Part shown: positions 1-11,595 of the stretch, one piece after another
Position numbering within the stretch: the first letter of the stretch is position 1
Layout of the letters: the number at the start of each line of letters is the position of its first letter
From: Diplonema japonicum
Lineage: Eukaryota > Euglenozoa > Diplonemea > Diplonemida > Diplonemidae
NCBI GenBank assembly: GCA_964019335.1
Contig: OZ025659.1
Span: 372,001-436,000 of the forward strand
DNA: 64,000 nt
Direction of reading: 5' to 3'
Made by a program: the position numbers and the translations under genes
Notes under the pieces: generated by a model
What the model was told of the DNA's origin: nothing
What the model saw: only the letters and a program-made list of their open reading frames with translations
Databases searched by the model: none

Positions 1-1
1 G

Positions 2-286
2 GATTTCACAGAGAGCGCCACCCGCCTTTTTCTCCAAACCAAGGGCCTTCCGCGTGTCTACCTTGCCTTCGCCGCCCAGCTTGGTTCCTTCTGTGTCGCC
101 GTCTCGCTGTTCACTCTGTTTGGGGGTACCACGAGCTTCCTTGTAAGGCTCTTCCTGGTGCCTTTCCACTTCCTGATCCCCACAGTCAGCATCCCTCTGT
201 ACTTCCTTGTCCACGACTTCGTGGACCATCGCATGCTTGAGGTGGAAGAGGAGGTTTTGAAGAGGAAAGCAAAGAAGCAAGAGTAG
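2..286 (+). CDS. C-terminal part of a multi-pass membrane protein with a KKXX ER-retrieval tail (5' end outside window)
   Basis: An open frame runs from the window edge to a TAG at 284-286, giving 94 residues. The start codon lies upstream of the window. Two hydrophobic stretches rich in Phe, Leu and Val (roughly residues 18-45 and 50-72) look like membrane segments, followed by an acidic then basic tail. The last four residues are KKQE, a fit to the dilysine KKXX signal that returns membrane proteins to the ER. Codon use is like the confident genes downstream. The family is not recognised. The KKXX reading is from known trafficking rules; ER location is inference. Confidence 0.6.
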   Translation, partial: DFTESATRLFLQTKGLPRVYLAFAAQLGSFCVAVSLFTLFGGTTSFLVRLFLVPFHFLIPTVSIPLYFLVHDFVDHRMLEVEEEVLKRKAKKQE

Positions 287-391
287 TAACAACTAACCAG
301 CATAAAGTGTCGTTTTATTTTCTTTTTATTAACCTGTCCCACAACAAAGAAGGCGAAGAAAAAAAAAAAAACAGGGACACAAAAAAGAAAA

Positions 392-3300
392 ATGTTATCC
401 AAGGTAACCTTCCTTGCAGGTGCCACTTTGGTGGCCTGCATGGACCCCATTACACCTGCTGCGGAAGACTTGTCCACAGAGGCCAAGTCGAACATAATTA
501 CTGAGGTCAACTTGAGGCGCAGCTGGCACGGGACGTGCAACCCGTTGGTGTGGGACGACACTCTTGCAGCTGATATTAAGAGCTGGATCGTCGACTCCAG
601 CAGCGGGACACCCCAGTGCACCAGCCAGGCGACCAAGAAGGGGCAGAACGCGTACAACGTTTGGGTAACCACTTTCCAGTACAACCCACCCCCTGTGTGG
701 AACCCCGCCACCGCAGCGACTGAGTGGTACAACTCGGCTTCGGGCCAGGGTTTCGAGAACGTTGTATGGAATGGCGCCACTAAGATGGCCTGTGCTCAGT
801 GCAGGGCTGGCACCACCAACCAGGGCCACATGACCTTCGTGTACTGCCAGTTCGCTGACATCACTGGCACCTCTACGGAGAACATCAACCCTGTGAACAC
901 AACTTGCGACAAGTGCATTGGCAAACCTGCTTGTGACGCCCCTGCCGCGTGCAAGCAGCCTGGCACTTGCAACCCAGCTACTGGCGATTGCGAGTACCTC
1001 AACGTTGCCGACGGCGCTATGTGTGATGACGGCGATGCCACCACCACCAACGACGTCTGCACTGCTGGTGTGTGCAGTGGCACCTCCAAGTGTCTCGGTG
1101 TAACGTGTGCCCCCACTGACCCCGCCTGTGCCAATGATGGTATGTGCGACCCCATGACTGGGCAGTGCATCCCGAACAACAAGGCTGACGACACAGCATG
1201 TGATGACAACAACGCTGCTACCCAGAACGACAAGTGCGTCAATGGTGTCTGCTTGGGTGCTGACCTGTGCGCAAACAAAGCCCCTTGCACTGCCCCTGAT
1301 GCCTGCCACCTTGCTGGTATCTGCAACCCTCTCACTGGTGACTGCACGCACCCCAAGCAGCCTGTGGGCACCATGTGCAACGATGGTGACGACAAGACAC
1401 AGCACGATACCTGCGACAGCAATGGAATGTGTGTAGGTGTGGACTTGTGCGCAACCTCTGACTGCAAGACGAGCGAGTGCGTTGCAACATCTACCTGCAA
1501 CCCTGCTACTGGCAAGTGCGAGGAGACGAACAAGGCCGACGATACGATGTGTGACGACGGGGAAAAGGACACAGTTGATGACAAGTGTGTGTCTGGTGCG
1601 TGCGTCGGCACTGACACTGGTTGCGGCTCTGTGACCTGCACGGTGGACCCCGCAACGTGCCAGAAGTCTGCATTCTGCATCTCCCAGACTGCTGGCATGG
1701 CCGCCACTTGTGGCTACACTTACATGACTGTGGGTGCTGCATGCGGTCCTGGTCAGGACACCAAATGCGTTAAAGTCGGTGCGACAGTGGAATGTAAGGT
1801 TCCTGACCTCTGCGCCAACAAGACGTGCGTTCCTGACCAGTGTGCCACTGATATGCCCTCCTGCGACTCTGCCACTGGTGTCTGCTCATACACAAACAAA
1901 CCCGACGGCACTCCATGTGACGACAAAATCCCGCAGACTGTGGACGACGTGTGCACGAACGGCATGTGCGCAGGTGAGAACAAGTGTGCCCACACCGACT
2001 GCAGCTCGTTCGGCGGCAAGTGCACAGACAGCCAGTGCAACCCGATGACCGGCATGTGCGACACTGTTAACAAGCAGGACGGTATCCCGTGTGACGATGC
2101 CGACGACCACACTGTCGATGACAAGTGCACCGCTGGTGTGTGCAAGGGTGACGACAAGTGCGTGGCCAGCACCTGCGTGAAGAACCCCCCCGAGCAGTGT
2201 GTTGAGACCCAGGGCTCGTGCGAACCCATGACCGGCAACTGCATGTTCAAGAACAAGGCAGATGGCGTTGCCTGCGATGACGGTGACGACAGCACTCAGG
2301 ACGACGCCTGCATGAACGGGAAGTGCACCAGTGGCACCAACTGTGAAATTAAGCTCATCAAGCAGTGGAGCAGGACAAAGTGCGTGTTTGGAAAGACATA
2401 CGGCTTCACCCCTGAGGGCAAGCTGTTCGTGAAGAAGGGATGCCGTGGTAAGTTTAAGATTGTTGCTAATGACCACGTCCTCAAGTGCGCCTCGCGCAGG
2501 TGGAAATACACCGAGTGCGGCACTTACCCCCTCCTCCCCGGATGCACCAACAACGACCCCGAGCCCTGCCCTACCAACACGAAGTGCCCTGGGTTCACGA
2601 AGCTTGGCGAGGGCAACTGCCTTGACGCTGCTGGTGAGCAGTTCAACAAGGCGACCAAGACTGTGAGGAGCAAGGCGGAGTGCATCCAGATTGCACGTGA
2701 CAACAACCACGCTGTCAGCGGAGTGGAGTACGCTGAGGCGACCAAGAAGTGCACCCTCATCGTGCCCGCTGGCATCCCCCTCCCCAGAGGCAACTGGGAC
2801 AACACCAAGGAGAACAACCAGGGTGTGGCACCCGTAGTTAGCACTGATGGTGCGTCAGGCGTCTCATGCTGGGTCCCCGAGAACAGGTGCCTTGGTGTGA
2901 TGTGCCAGGCTAAGAGCGAGTGCCACGAGGTCGGCGTGTGCGAACCCCAGACGGGCATGTGTACCAACCCCGAGAAGTCGAAGGGCAGCTGGTGCGACGA
3001 CGGTGACGCCACCACATGGGGTGACAAGTGCACCAACGGTGTGTGCGCGGGCAACACTGGCTCCCCGGAGTGCTGGAGGGCAAACTCGTGGTACGGTGTC
3101 AGGGAGTGCGTCAAGGACGACCACGCATGTGGGTGGGGGTCTGGTGTGTACGCCAACGAGCAGGAGTGCTGTGATAACTCCTTCCGCAACGGGTGCCAGA
3201 GCAAGCCTTCCGATGAGTGCTGGGTGGGTGGTGACTACTGGCCCAAGAGGACTTGCAAGAAGATCAACAGCCGTAACCAGTGCGGCATGTCCGGCGGGTG

Positions 3301-4560
3301 CTGGCAGACTGAGGAAAAGTGCTGCGAAAAGGGATCCGCCCACAAGCAAGGGTGCCATGCTCAGCCAGACGACGACGCAGACGATGGTGTGGCGGACAGG
3401 CCCGAGCAGTGCATCTGCGATCAGAGCATGTACGACATGGGGATGGACAACACTATCGAGGTATGCCGCACAGCAAGACAACACCTTGCCAGGAGTACTG
3501 CGCTAGCAAGACATCACCCAACAACAACGGCCACATCTGTGCGCTCCCCATCAGCACCGGAAAGTGCGAGAAGGGCTTTCTGTTCTGCAGGAAGGCCAAG
3601 ACCGTCCCCAAGAAATCTGGTATAGCACATCACAAACATTGACACCACTTAAACAGGTGAGGTCTGCGCATGCGGTGCTTTGAAGGCCAACGCCGGGAAC
3701 CACCACACCAGGCTTTGCGTAGACAGGACTGTGGTATGCACATCAACGGGGGAAAAAAAGGGGGGGGGAAAAAAACAAAAAAACAGAACGGCCAGAACGC
3801 GTGCTACCCGTCCAACTCGAACGGTGCCTGCGGGATGGTGCAGTGGAGCATCTGCGTCACAAAGACAAGCCTAACGATCACGATCACCCCCAACAGGGTG
3901 AGCAGCGCTGCCCTCATCGGCCACGTGAGCATCATGTCTGGGTTCAGGAGTCGCTCTGCGGTAGCCGTTGTGAGCAGCTGCAGGAAGGGCAGGCGCTATG
4001 GGAGTAGGTACGCAATGAGGAACGGCGGATGCAAGATGGGTGGGTGGAGGACACCCAGCAGGCACGCCATGGTGCTCGGCGGGGAGGTGGAAAAGGAGGA
4101 GGTCACACTGGAGTGGAGCGGCCTGACCTCCGATGAAATGAACGACGCTGAAAGGCAGCTGAAGGTGAACATGGACATCATGAAAGCGGACCCTAAGGTG
4201 AGGGAGGTGGTGCTCAAGAACGACCCTGATCTGGCTGCTGCCATGACTGAGTTCGGGACATACGCAGAGCCTGGGGTTGAGGTGGGCCCTGCCCCCACCG
4301 ATGAGTCCGATGAGGAACTCAACGGAGGTGATGATGACAAGAAGACTTGGCTTTTCGCTGCCCTTGCCGCTGCTGGGGGTTCTTGCATGATCGCAACTAT
4401 TGTCTTCGGTGTGGTGTACAAGAGACGTCAGGCGAGTGAGTCCAGCGACACCCACTCCGAGGAGCTCGTTGCTCATGAAGAATTCTCTGCCGAGCGTAAC
4501 ATTGCCATGGGCAAGGTGTCTGAGGAGGAAGTTGTGGAGAGCGAATCCCTTCGTGTTTAG
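392..4560 (+). CDS. Large Cys-rich type I surface protein with N-terminal CAP (SCP/PR-1) domain
   Basis: Proposed exons: 392-3460, 3493-3619, 3657-3733, 3787-4560 (1348 aa). The introns are 32, 37 and 53 nt and all begin GTAT and end AG; without them the frame breaks. ATG 392 starts a signal peptide. Residues about 28-170 match a CAP domain (WDDTLA-like, a FENVVW..T..ACA segment and a VYCQF segment; the usual His before the VVW motif is replaced). Then come about nine repeats of 55-60 aa with the pattern C..P.TG.C and CDDGD..T.ND.C..G.C, one degenerate, followed by further Cys modules with paired CC. Near the C-terminus there is one membrane segment (WLFAALAAAGG...) followed by KRR and an acidic cytoplasmic tail. 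A cell-surface or secretory role is inferred; the ligand is unknown. The first intron could instead be a sequencing frameshift. Confidence 0.82.
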
Positions 4561-5170
4561 ACAAATAAAAAAAAAAAAAAAAAAAAAAAAAAAGCTCGTT
4601 TCTTTAAATGATGATGAGAAGGGGCCTTCTCAACCTATTTCCACTGTTTTATTACTTTTCTAAATTTTTTTCTTTTTTTTTTTTGTTAGATATCCCTCTT
4701 GGGGGAAAAAAGAAGGAGAAAAAAAAGGGGGGGGGGAAACCCGAGCAAAGATTTTTGGTTAAGTCTCGGCCTTAGTGAAATAGGAACATAAACGAAAAAA
4801 AAAAAAAAAAAACCCACGAAAAAAAAAAGTAGCTGAAGATTATTAAAAGAATTGAAGGAAGAATTTTTTAAACACACCTTTTTGTTTTTTTTTTTTGTTT
4901 TCTTTTCCCCTGCCACTTTTTTCTTGTTTTGTTTTTTCATTTTTTTTTCCTCCTTGGGAGTGCAAAAGAAGAAGGAAAAAACAAAAAAAAAAAACACAAA
5001 ACACAGGCATGCCTTCAGTGGTCTGCGGTCCCTTCCTCCCTTCTTCCCTTATACCATATGTTTCTGCTTTGAGAAATTTAAGAGGAAAAAAAAAAGAAAG
5101 AATTCTTTTGTTACATGTTCTTGCTCTCATTATTTGTTTGCTAAAATGTGCGTTTTGAGTCATTCGGATT

Positions 5171-5203
<33 letters not shown>

Positions 5204-6110
5204 AAAAATCATATTGTTTTTTTTTTTGTTTTTGTTTTTATTGTTTTTGTTTTTGCCGCCTTTGAAACGCACGAAACACGAGAGTTATGGGAATTTTTTT
5301 TTTCTTACAAAACACATCGCAGAACTGTGCACTCGAAAAGGAGCATCACAGATCGCCCTGAAGAGAAAAAAAAAAAATAATGCGCCCATCTTTAGTTTTT
5401 TTTTTTTTTTTTTTTTTTAAGGAGGGGAAGGAAAAGGGGGCCCACTTAATAAGTGCAGGTTTCTCTTTTTTTTATTTGTTAACTTCCCTTTTGTTTTTCC
5501 TCTTTTTTTTTCTTCTTCTTTTGTTGTTCTTCCTTATATTTTTCCCACCTACGTCTGTTCCTTACATGAAGCCGATTCCGTCTCTGTAACTTTTCCTTTT
5601 TCTTTTTTTCTTTTCGGTAAAAAAAAGTTTCTTACAAGAGAGAGGTGTTCAGTTCATGTGGGATTTATTCTTTTTTTTAAACCTATCCCTTTAAAAAAAA
5701 TACCCCCTCCCCCTCTTTTTCCCTCTCAAGGATCTAACCAGTAAACGAAAGTGCATTATGAAAAAAAAAGAAGAAGAACAAAAAAAACGCCCTTTTTTTA
5801 TAACGTTTACTGACATTCCTCTCCCGCCAACCCAGAAAAATGAGGGAAACCAAAAAAAAAAAAAAAAAAGAAGAAGAAGAGGGAAAAAAAAAGTTTTTTT
5901 TCTATTACCTTTTTTTTTTTTATTTTATTATTATACTTCCTCTCTTTCTCTTTCTCTCTCTTCTCTCTCTTCCCACTTTTTTTTTTTTTTTTTTTTTTCA
6001 ACCTTTTTTTCCCTCTCCAAAAAACCCCTCCTGGTATATTATTTCTTCACACCCACAAAACCAAAAAAAAAAAAAAAAAAATAACTATTTATTGCCAACA
6101 AATAATGAGT
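4561..6110. other. Intergenic homopolymer-rich spacer
   Basis: After the stop codon come about 30 A residues, then alternating long A, T, C and G runs. Every open frame here encodes only Phe/Lys/Pro low-complexity peptides. No gene, RNA or ordered repeat is supported. Confidence 0.7.
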
Positions 6111-6197
6111 CATTATTTAACTCGAGTTCCCGAATTTTTTGCACGAGGGCCCGCAGGGCCCGAGTGCAAAAAAACGGGTAACGAGTGTTAAATAATG
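6111..6197. repeat. 87-nt imperfect palindrome (hairpin) bounded by CATTATTTAAC / GTTAAATAATG
   Basis: The ends 6111-6121 and 6187-6197 are exact inverted copies of an 11-mer. The core is TTTTTTGCAC-GA-GGGCCC (6135-6152), a GCA loop (6153-6155), and GGGCCC-GA-GTGCAAAAAA (6156-6173). The arms pair apart from the GA/GA step. This is a strong potential stem-loop and probably the left edge of the MITE-like element that extends to 6655. Confidence 0.75.
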
Positions 6198-6524
6198 GCT
6201 CATTTGGCGGCAAGTAAGTCGTTTTATTTCACTCTTCGTCATTTGAGTCACTCACTCTTCACTGCTTTCACTGCTGTTTTTTTTCACGCAGGTCAGCTTT
6301 TTGGGGATTTTCCTAAGGTAATACAGGGTAGCTATTTCGCCGTGGCATTTAAAGGGGAAGTAAGGCACTTATTCCCACTTTTAAGGGCTGGAATGGCCTC
6401 AGATGGCCAAAAATAGTCAAAATACCCCCACCCCAAAAAAATTTTTCAAGGGGTTGGGTGCATTTTTTTCCACGACAAGACCCATTTTTTCACTCTGAAG
6501 GGCCATTATTTAACTGCAAAATCT

Positions 6525-6548
6525 CATTATTTAACTAGTTAAATAATG
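6525..6548. repeat. Perfect 24-bp palindrome
   Basis: CATTATTTAAC-TA-GTTAAATAATG reads identically on both strands. It sits where the orientation of the 11-mer CATTATTTAAC flips inside the MITE-like element. Confidence 0.85.
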
Positions 6549-6616
6549 GCGATTTCGCGTTAAATAATGGCCGTTTCGCGTTAAATAATGGCCATTTCGC
6601 GTTAAATAATGAGGCC
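6538..6616 (+). repeat. 21-bp tandem repeat, about 3.7 units
   Basis: Units begin at 6538, 6559, 6580 and 6601. The unit is GTTAAATAATGGC then C/G, A/G, TTTCGC; the last copy is truncated and diverges (GTTAAATAATGAGGCC). With the copies at 6111, 6187, 6504 and 6525, the 11-mer occurs eight times in about 500 bp. Confidence 0.85.
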
Positions 6617-6675
6617 CCTAGTGAGTGAAGAAAATGACGAAGAGTGAAATAAAAAAAAAAAAACCAGGTATATTG

Positions 6676-7914
6676 ATGATGATCAACGTACCGACACAAG
6701 CTAACTTGACGTGCCCGGTGTGCGCTGTTTCGGTGACTGATGGAAAGCACAGCTGTGAGACAGCAGCGCTAGAGGTCGGACGGCCCCCAGCACGTGCAGT
6801 CGATGCGTCAAAATCACGAGGAGACATCATTGAATGGGACGTGGACACAGAACTGCTGGGCGTGGCTGACGCCAGACTGGAGGTGTACCACAACGGAGTG
6901 TGGGCAGGCGCTGTTACAAGCATTGAAAAAACCGAAGAGGGCCTCCGCGGCCTCCTCGAACGAGGCTTCACAAAAACATGGATCATGCACATAGTCCCTG
7001 CTTCTGATGTAGGAACCATCAGAGAACTTCGTCAGTTATGTCTTTCCAGCAAGGTTTCTTTTAAAACCCCGCTTGACTCGCCACCGTCGTTCAGTTCCGC
7101 GTCTAGCATAGCGGAAAGCCCGAGCAGTGCGTCGTCGGCAGCGTCGGATCGATGCTCCACACCACGATCCTCGGCAACAACACCGAGGAAGAAGAAATCG
7201 TTGTTTTCAAAACTGCTTTCGAAGGCAACGAACAAAGTCCGCACGTTGGAAGCACAAGACCAACGCATCGAACCGACGATCAACCGCCCTTCCGACCTCG
7301 AAGCAATGTACGCCAGGAGAATGCACAAAAGAGTCGCATTCACAACATCCCGGGGCATCTTCCTGTGCAAACCAACAAGGTTGGAACGGTACGTAGATGG
7401 TGAATGGCAACAGGCCGTCCGCCGTATATCCATTGGTTCCATTGGGAGCAGGCAGATATCATGGATTACTGAAGATGGTACTAGAGTTGTGGATGAACTC
7501 CCTATGGATGGGTTAATGGACCGGTTACATGCTGTGCTCCGACTTGCTGATAAAGCGCGGGTTGCGCATAATTTACGGCCGTCGGTGTGCCCTTCGGAAG
7601 AGGCGACATCGCCTGAGGTGATGATGCAGCAGGAAGAGCCTGATTTGGAGGTTCTTATGCAGGCGCCGTTTACCACTGCGGGGGTTGGATTTAGTACTAT
7701 GTGGCCGTTGATCGACCCTTCTGGGAACAAGCTTGCAATCACCCCCACCCCCGACCCCAGTGTGCCCTCGTGCTGTGTGTGTCTTGAGGCGCCACGAAAC
7801 ATCCTTTTCTTTCCTTGCCGGCATATGTGTTCGTGTACCGGGTGCAGCTCAAAGGTCTCCAACTGCCCTTTGTGCCGTACCAAGGTGTCACACCGTGTGG
7901 AGGTTTGGATATAG
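6676..7914 (+). CDS. C-terminal RING-finger protein (probable E3 ubiquitin ligase)
   Basis: 412 aa, no intron. ATG 6676 was chosen because it follows a CCAG at 6664-6667. An in-frame ATG at 6634 would put a Lys-run peptide encoded by the MITE-like repeat at the N-terminus. The last 47 residues form a C3HC4-type RING: CCVC, CRHMCSC..C and CPLC, ending RVEVWI, as in ligases with a terminal RING. Early Cys pairs (CPVC, residues about 11-14) might be a second small zinc site. The middle is Ser-rich, with a basic patch (KKKSLF). The predicted role is ubiquitin transfer with an E2; the substrate is unknown. Wobble bases shift from A/C in the first half to T/G in the second. Confidence 0.8.
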   Translation: MMINVPTQANLTCPVCAVSVTDGKHSCETAALEVGRPPARAVDASKSRGDIIEWDVDTELLGVADARLEVYHNGVWAGAVTSIEKTEEGLRGLLERGFTKTWIMHIVPASDVGTIRELRQLCLSSKVSFKTPLDSPPSFSSASSIAESPSSASSAASDRCSTPRSSATTPRKKKSLFSKLLSKATNKVRTLEAQDQRIEPTINRPSDLEAMYARRMHKRVAFTTSRGIFLCKPTRLERYVDGEWQQAVRRISIGSIGSRQISWITEDGTRVVDELPMDGLMDRLHAVLRLADKARVAHNLRPSVCPSEEATSPEVMMQQEEPDLEVLMQAPFTTAGVGFSTMWPLIDPSGNKLAITPTPDPSVPSCCVCLEAPRNILFFPCRHMCSCTGCSSKVSNCPLCRTKVSHRVEVWI

Positions 7915-9394
7915 ATTTTTTTTTTTGGCCAGTTGTTATGAAGTTTGAGGGTGTAGGGGGGGGGGATTTTTTAAAAAAAATAAAATAAAGCGCAATCAAA
8001 TTAAAAAAAAAGGAGGTTGAGGGATAATTATTTCCCCCCCCCCCCCCGCCCACCCAACCCAATGTCACAGCTACCGCGAGTTTTTTTTTTTTTTTATATT
8101 CCCGAGCAAGTCAATCGAGAGAGAGGGGAATTTTTTTCCTCCCCTCGCCCCCTTTTTAATAAAAAAAGGAGGAATATGCGTGTTTGATTTTCTTCTTCCC
8201 CTCCGCTTCCCTCCCCACTCCCCCAATATCTTTTAAGTTAAAAGTCTAGTCAATGCTTTTCCCTAATGTCCCCCCCCCCCTTCATTTTCTTTGTCATGCT
8301 TTGTTTCTCTGTATTTAAGTGTGCTGCCCCCCCTCCCCCCGATTTCCCTGCCACCCCTGCTAACTTCAGAATCTAGACTAGAAGATGGTTTACTCTCCTC
8401 TTATGCTTGTTTGTTTTTCTTTTCCCCCTTGTTCCCATCCACTTCTGCACATTAAGAGTTAGAGAAGTTAAGTAGGAAAGAAGAAGAAAAGAATGAAAGA
8501 AAAAAAAAAAGAGAAAAGGTCTACAAAAAAAAAAAATGAGGTGTGTGGAGATACGGAAGTATTTTTACCTCATATTTCTCAAACGTTTTCAAAAGAGAAA
8601 AAAATGTCCAAAAGTTAGGAATGGCGGGTCATCATCAATCACTTTAGAGCAATCTGCGCCCAAGAATGGGAAAAAAAAAAAAAAATGCATCTTCACAAAG
8701 AACAATGGGATAAAAGAGAAGGAAATATGGTCTTTCTTTTTTTTTTTTCTTCTTTTTTTTTATAGTCCCTTCATTCCCTTGTCGTGTATTTTTGCTTCTT
8801 CTCTCAGAGTGGCTTTTTTCATCTTTCTTGCTTTTTTTTTCTTTTTTTTTTCTTTTTCCTCCAAATAAAGAAACTAATATCTGTAACGCATAAACCTGAA
8901 ATAAAATTTAAAAAAAAAAAAAGAAAACAAAAAAGAACTAAACAAAAGAAAAAAAAAAGGAGAAAAAGGAAGGATACGGAGAGGGGAACTTTCTCTTGTC
9001 ATTTCACTTTTAAAACTCTCTGTTTTTTTTTTCTTTTCTTTCTTACTATTTAAAAAAAAAAAAAAGAAAAAAGAAAAAAAGAAACCATCTCCTATCAGCT
9101 AACACTAGATTTTCACTCTTCTGAGAATTCGAAACTTCAGAGTATTGTGAAATATAACCACTTACCTACCGCCATATAACTACTGTGCGGTAGCTAAACA
9201 GCTATATATATAATTTTTCTTTCCTTCTCCTATTCTCCTTTCTCTTATGCTGAAGAGTAACGCCAGCAAACAAGAGAAATAAAAGAAGATGGGGGCAAGG
9301 GCTCGAGAGGAGAAACACAAAACAAAAAAAAAAAAAGAGAAAAAAAAAAAGCAATTTCACTTTGACATTTTTTTTTATTCCTAAAAAGCTAAGT

Positions 9395-9425
<31 letters not shown>

Positions 9426-9711
9426 CTGAAAAAGTCAAAGCAAAAGGCATTGGGTTTCTAGAAGAATCGGTTTCCTAAGAGTGGTGTGAAAAAAAAAAGA
9501 AAAAAAGCACCTAATGAAAGTCATAGTGAAAGTACTTTTCTCCCTCTCTAGCCTGTCCCCCCCCCCCCCCTCTTTTTCTATCGTATGTCTACCTTAATTC
9601 TGCCTTTATAAGTGATGGCTAGAGTTCCTGAAAAGCTTAGAAAGAAGGTGAAGAAAAGAAAAAAGGGGGCGTAAGGAAAACATTAAAAAAAAGGGAAGGG
9701 GCAAGAAAAAG

Positions 9712-9743
<32 letters not shown>

Positions 9744-9957
9744 ACCCCCTCCTGCCTAGTCAAAATCCTGCCAACTAAAGCTGACGAAAAGAAGAAGAAG
9801 AAAAAAAGAAGTAATTGTTGTAATCAGTGTTTATTCACAGTATTTATGGGATTTCTTTTTTTTTTTTTACATGACTTTCCTTTTTTTTTTCTTTTTTCCT
9901 TCCAGAAGAAAAAGATCTTCAAACCAAAACCCCTATTCTCTCTTTTTTTTATATTTT

Positions 9958-10003
<46 letters not shown>

Positions 10004-10535
10004 ACCTTACTTCCCTCTCCAGTCCTTCACCTTTACAGGACCCTCTTTGTTTTGTGTGCATTCTCCCCGAATTAAAAAAAGAAGAAGGGTGATAGTAGGA
10101 AGACGAAGGTGGCAGGAAAAGGGATAGGGCATGGGCTATAAGAAAAAAAAAGAGAAAAAAAAGAGGTGAATTCCTATCTTTTTTTTGTTTCCTACGTCTC
10201 CTTAGCTTTATTTAACTTTCTAAGCTATTGCTACTTTTTTTTTTTTTTTTTTTTAAACTTCTCAAACATTTTTTTTTTCTTATCAACCCCATTTAATTTT
10301 ACGCTCTCTCACGCTCGTTGGTAGGTTTTTTTTTTTTTTTTTTTTTTTCCCACAGTGAGCACCCCCTATGCACACTGAAATTTTATCGAGTTTTTCCCCC
10401 CCCCTTTTTTTTCCCTTTGCGATCAGGATTTTAAAAATAAAATATCAAACCGACAAAAAAATGGAAGTTCTTTTTAAAGTACACTAGTAGACAATTTCTT
10501 TTTGTTTCCTTTTTTTTTTCTTATGCAGTAAACAC
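7915..10535. other. Intergenic homopolymer-rich spacer
   Basis: Dense A, T and C runs separate short ordinary stretches. A small inverted repeat CTACCGC...GCGGTAG lies near 9160-9195, followed by a short TA run. No protein or RNA gene is supported on either strand. Confidence 0.65.
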
Positions 10536-10710
10536 TGCCCCACCGCTGGGTCAAGGTGTGCAGATGCCCGGTGAGATGGAAAACTGTGCACTCCCTCCCA
10601 AGCCACTATTAGCTAGCACAAATCAAGCAAAGTAGTGGTACGTGCGCGCATTCGAGACTATGTTTTAGCCTACAAGAGTGGCCGGTTCGCACAGGCGGAG
10701 TCCCCCCCCC
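10536..10710. other. GC-richer island of unknown nature
   Basis: About 170 bases of balanced composition stand out between homopolymers. They include CCACCGCTGGGTCAAGG and, further on, GTAGTGGTACGTGCGC and CCGGTTCGCACAGG. The last two loosely recall tRNA A and B boxes, but the B box lacks the conserved A and no cloverleaf forms by eye. Possibly an RNA gene or a SINE-like relic; not assignable. Confidence 0.25.
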
Positions 10711-11346
10711 CCCCCCCCCAGACTTCAAATAATATAACAACAGCCCTTTTCTTTTTTTCAGTGCGGAACTAAAACCTTTTCGCTGCCTCCAGTATGTCAT
10801 TTTTTTCTTCTAGTTTTTTGGTCCCTGTGCGGTGTCCCTAGGAGGCGCAAAACCTTTATAATACCATTTCCCCACCCTTATCCCTCCCTCTCCTTTTTTT
10901 TTTCTCTCTTTTTTTTTTCTTTCTTATAGCAGCAGAACCAACATTAGGTATTCAACATGATGAACACAACAATATATAAAAAAAAAGAAGAAAGTTTCAA
11001 AGGAAGAAAAAAAAGAAAATGGCAACTGGTACCGAAACATTTCTTTCTTCCCCCCCCCTCCATGTTGAATGCTCAGTACTCTTCAAATCTTTCCTTGCTA
11101 CACCCCCCCCCCCCCCCCCCCCGCTTTAGCTGTTTTATATAAATTAACCCGATTTTCCTCCTTTCCCCCTCCCTTACTTGGAAATCAGTTAGATTTCGGT
11201 GAGGTATTTTTTTTTTTTGTGTGCAGAAGCACCAACTGGAAGATGTTTGGTGCCCCACCCTTTCTCTCCTTTTCCATTATCCACAACTTCTGGAGAGCAA
11301 TTTTAGTCAGCCTGATCACCCCTCCCCTCTTTTTGAATTGCACGAT

Positions 11347-11407
<61 letters not shown>

Positions 11408-11595
11408 CCTTCGTTTCTCCCCACCTTGTAATAGTGCGAAACACAAATATATATAAAAAAAAAAAAAAAAAAAACATACGCAGGGTGCGGTGATTTAATT
11501 TCTCTTTGTTCTCCTTTTTTTTTTTGAAAGACCTTGCTGTGCTCTTTCCTGCCTCTCTTTCTTTGTTTTTGGTGGTGGGGATAACATGAAAATAT
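10711..11595. other. Homopolymer-rich spacer with the longest T run in the window
   Basis: Contains runs of C, A and G and an unbroken T run of about 54 (11349-11402). No gene seen. Confidence 0.65.

Larger units (their letters stand above)
6222..6655. mobile_element. MITE-like non-autonomous element with about 35-bp terminal inverted repeats
   Basis: The left end 6222-6259 (TTTTATTTCACTCTTCGTCA...) and the right end 6619-6655 (...TGACGAAGAGTGAAATAAAA) are near-exact inverted copies, with a small difference in the middle (GAG against TTC). The 434-bp interval has no supportable protein. It carries the tandem 21-bp repeat and a 24-bp perfect palindrome. Flanking 11-mers CATTATTTAAC extend the structured region leftward to 6111. 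No target-site duplication was identified. The right end abuts the RING gene, so the insertion may supply its leader. A second-copy search would settle mobility. Confidence 0.6.

Noticed and set aside
395-3484. Long minus-strand open frames opposite the CAP-domain gene
   Set aside because: They mirror the biased codon use of the plus-strand repeats, have no recognisable domains, and start and stop at random relative to the signals.
4686-6181. Many frames of 60-140 codons in homopolymer regions on both strands
   Set aside because: They encode only runs of Phe, Lys, Pro and Leu from T, A and C tracts, with no domains and no plausible starts.
6538-6616. CRISPR-like array
   Set aside because: The 21-bp units are directly abutting with no unique spacers, inside a eukaryotic inverted-repeat element.
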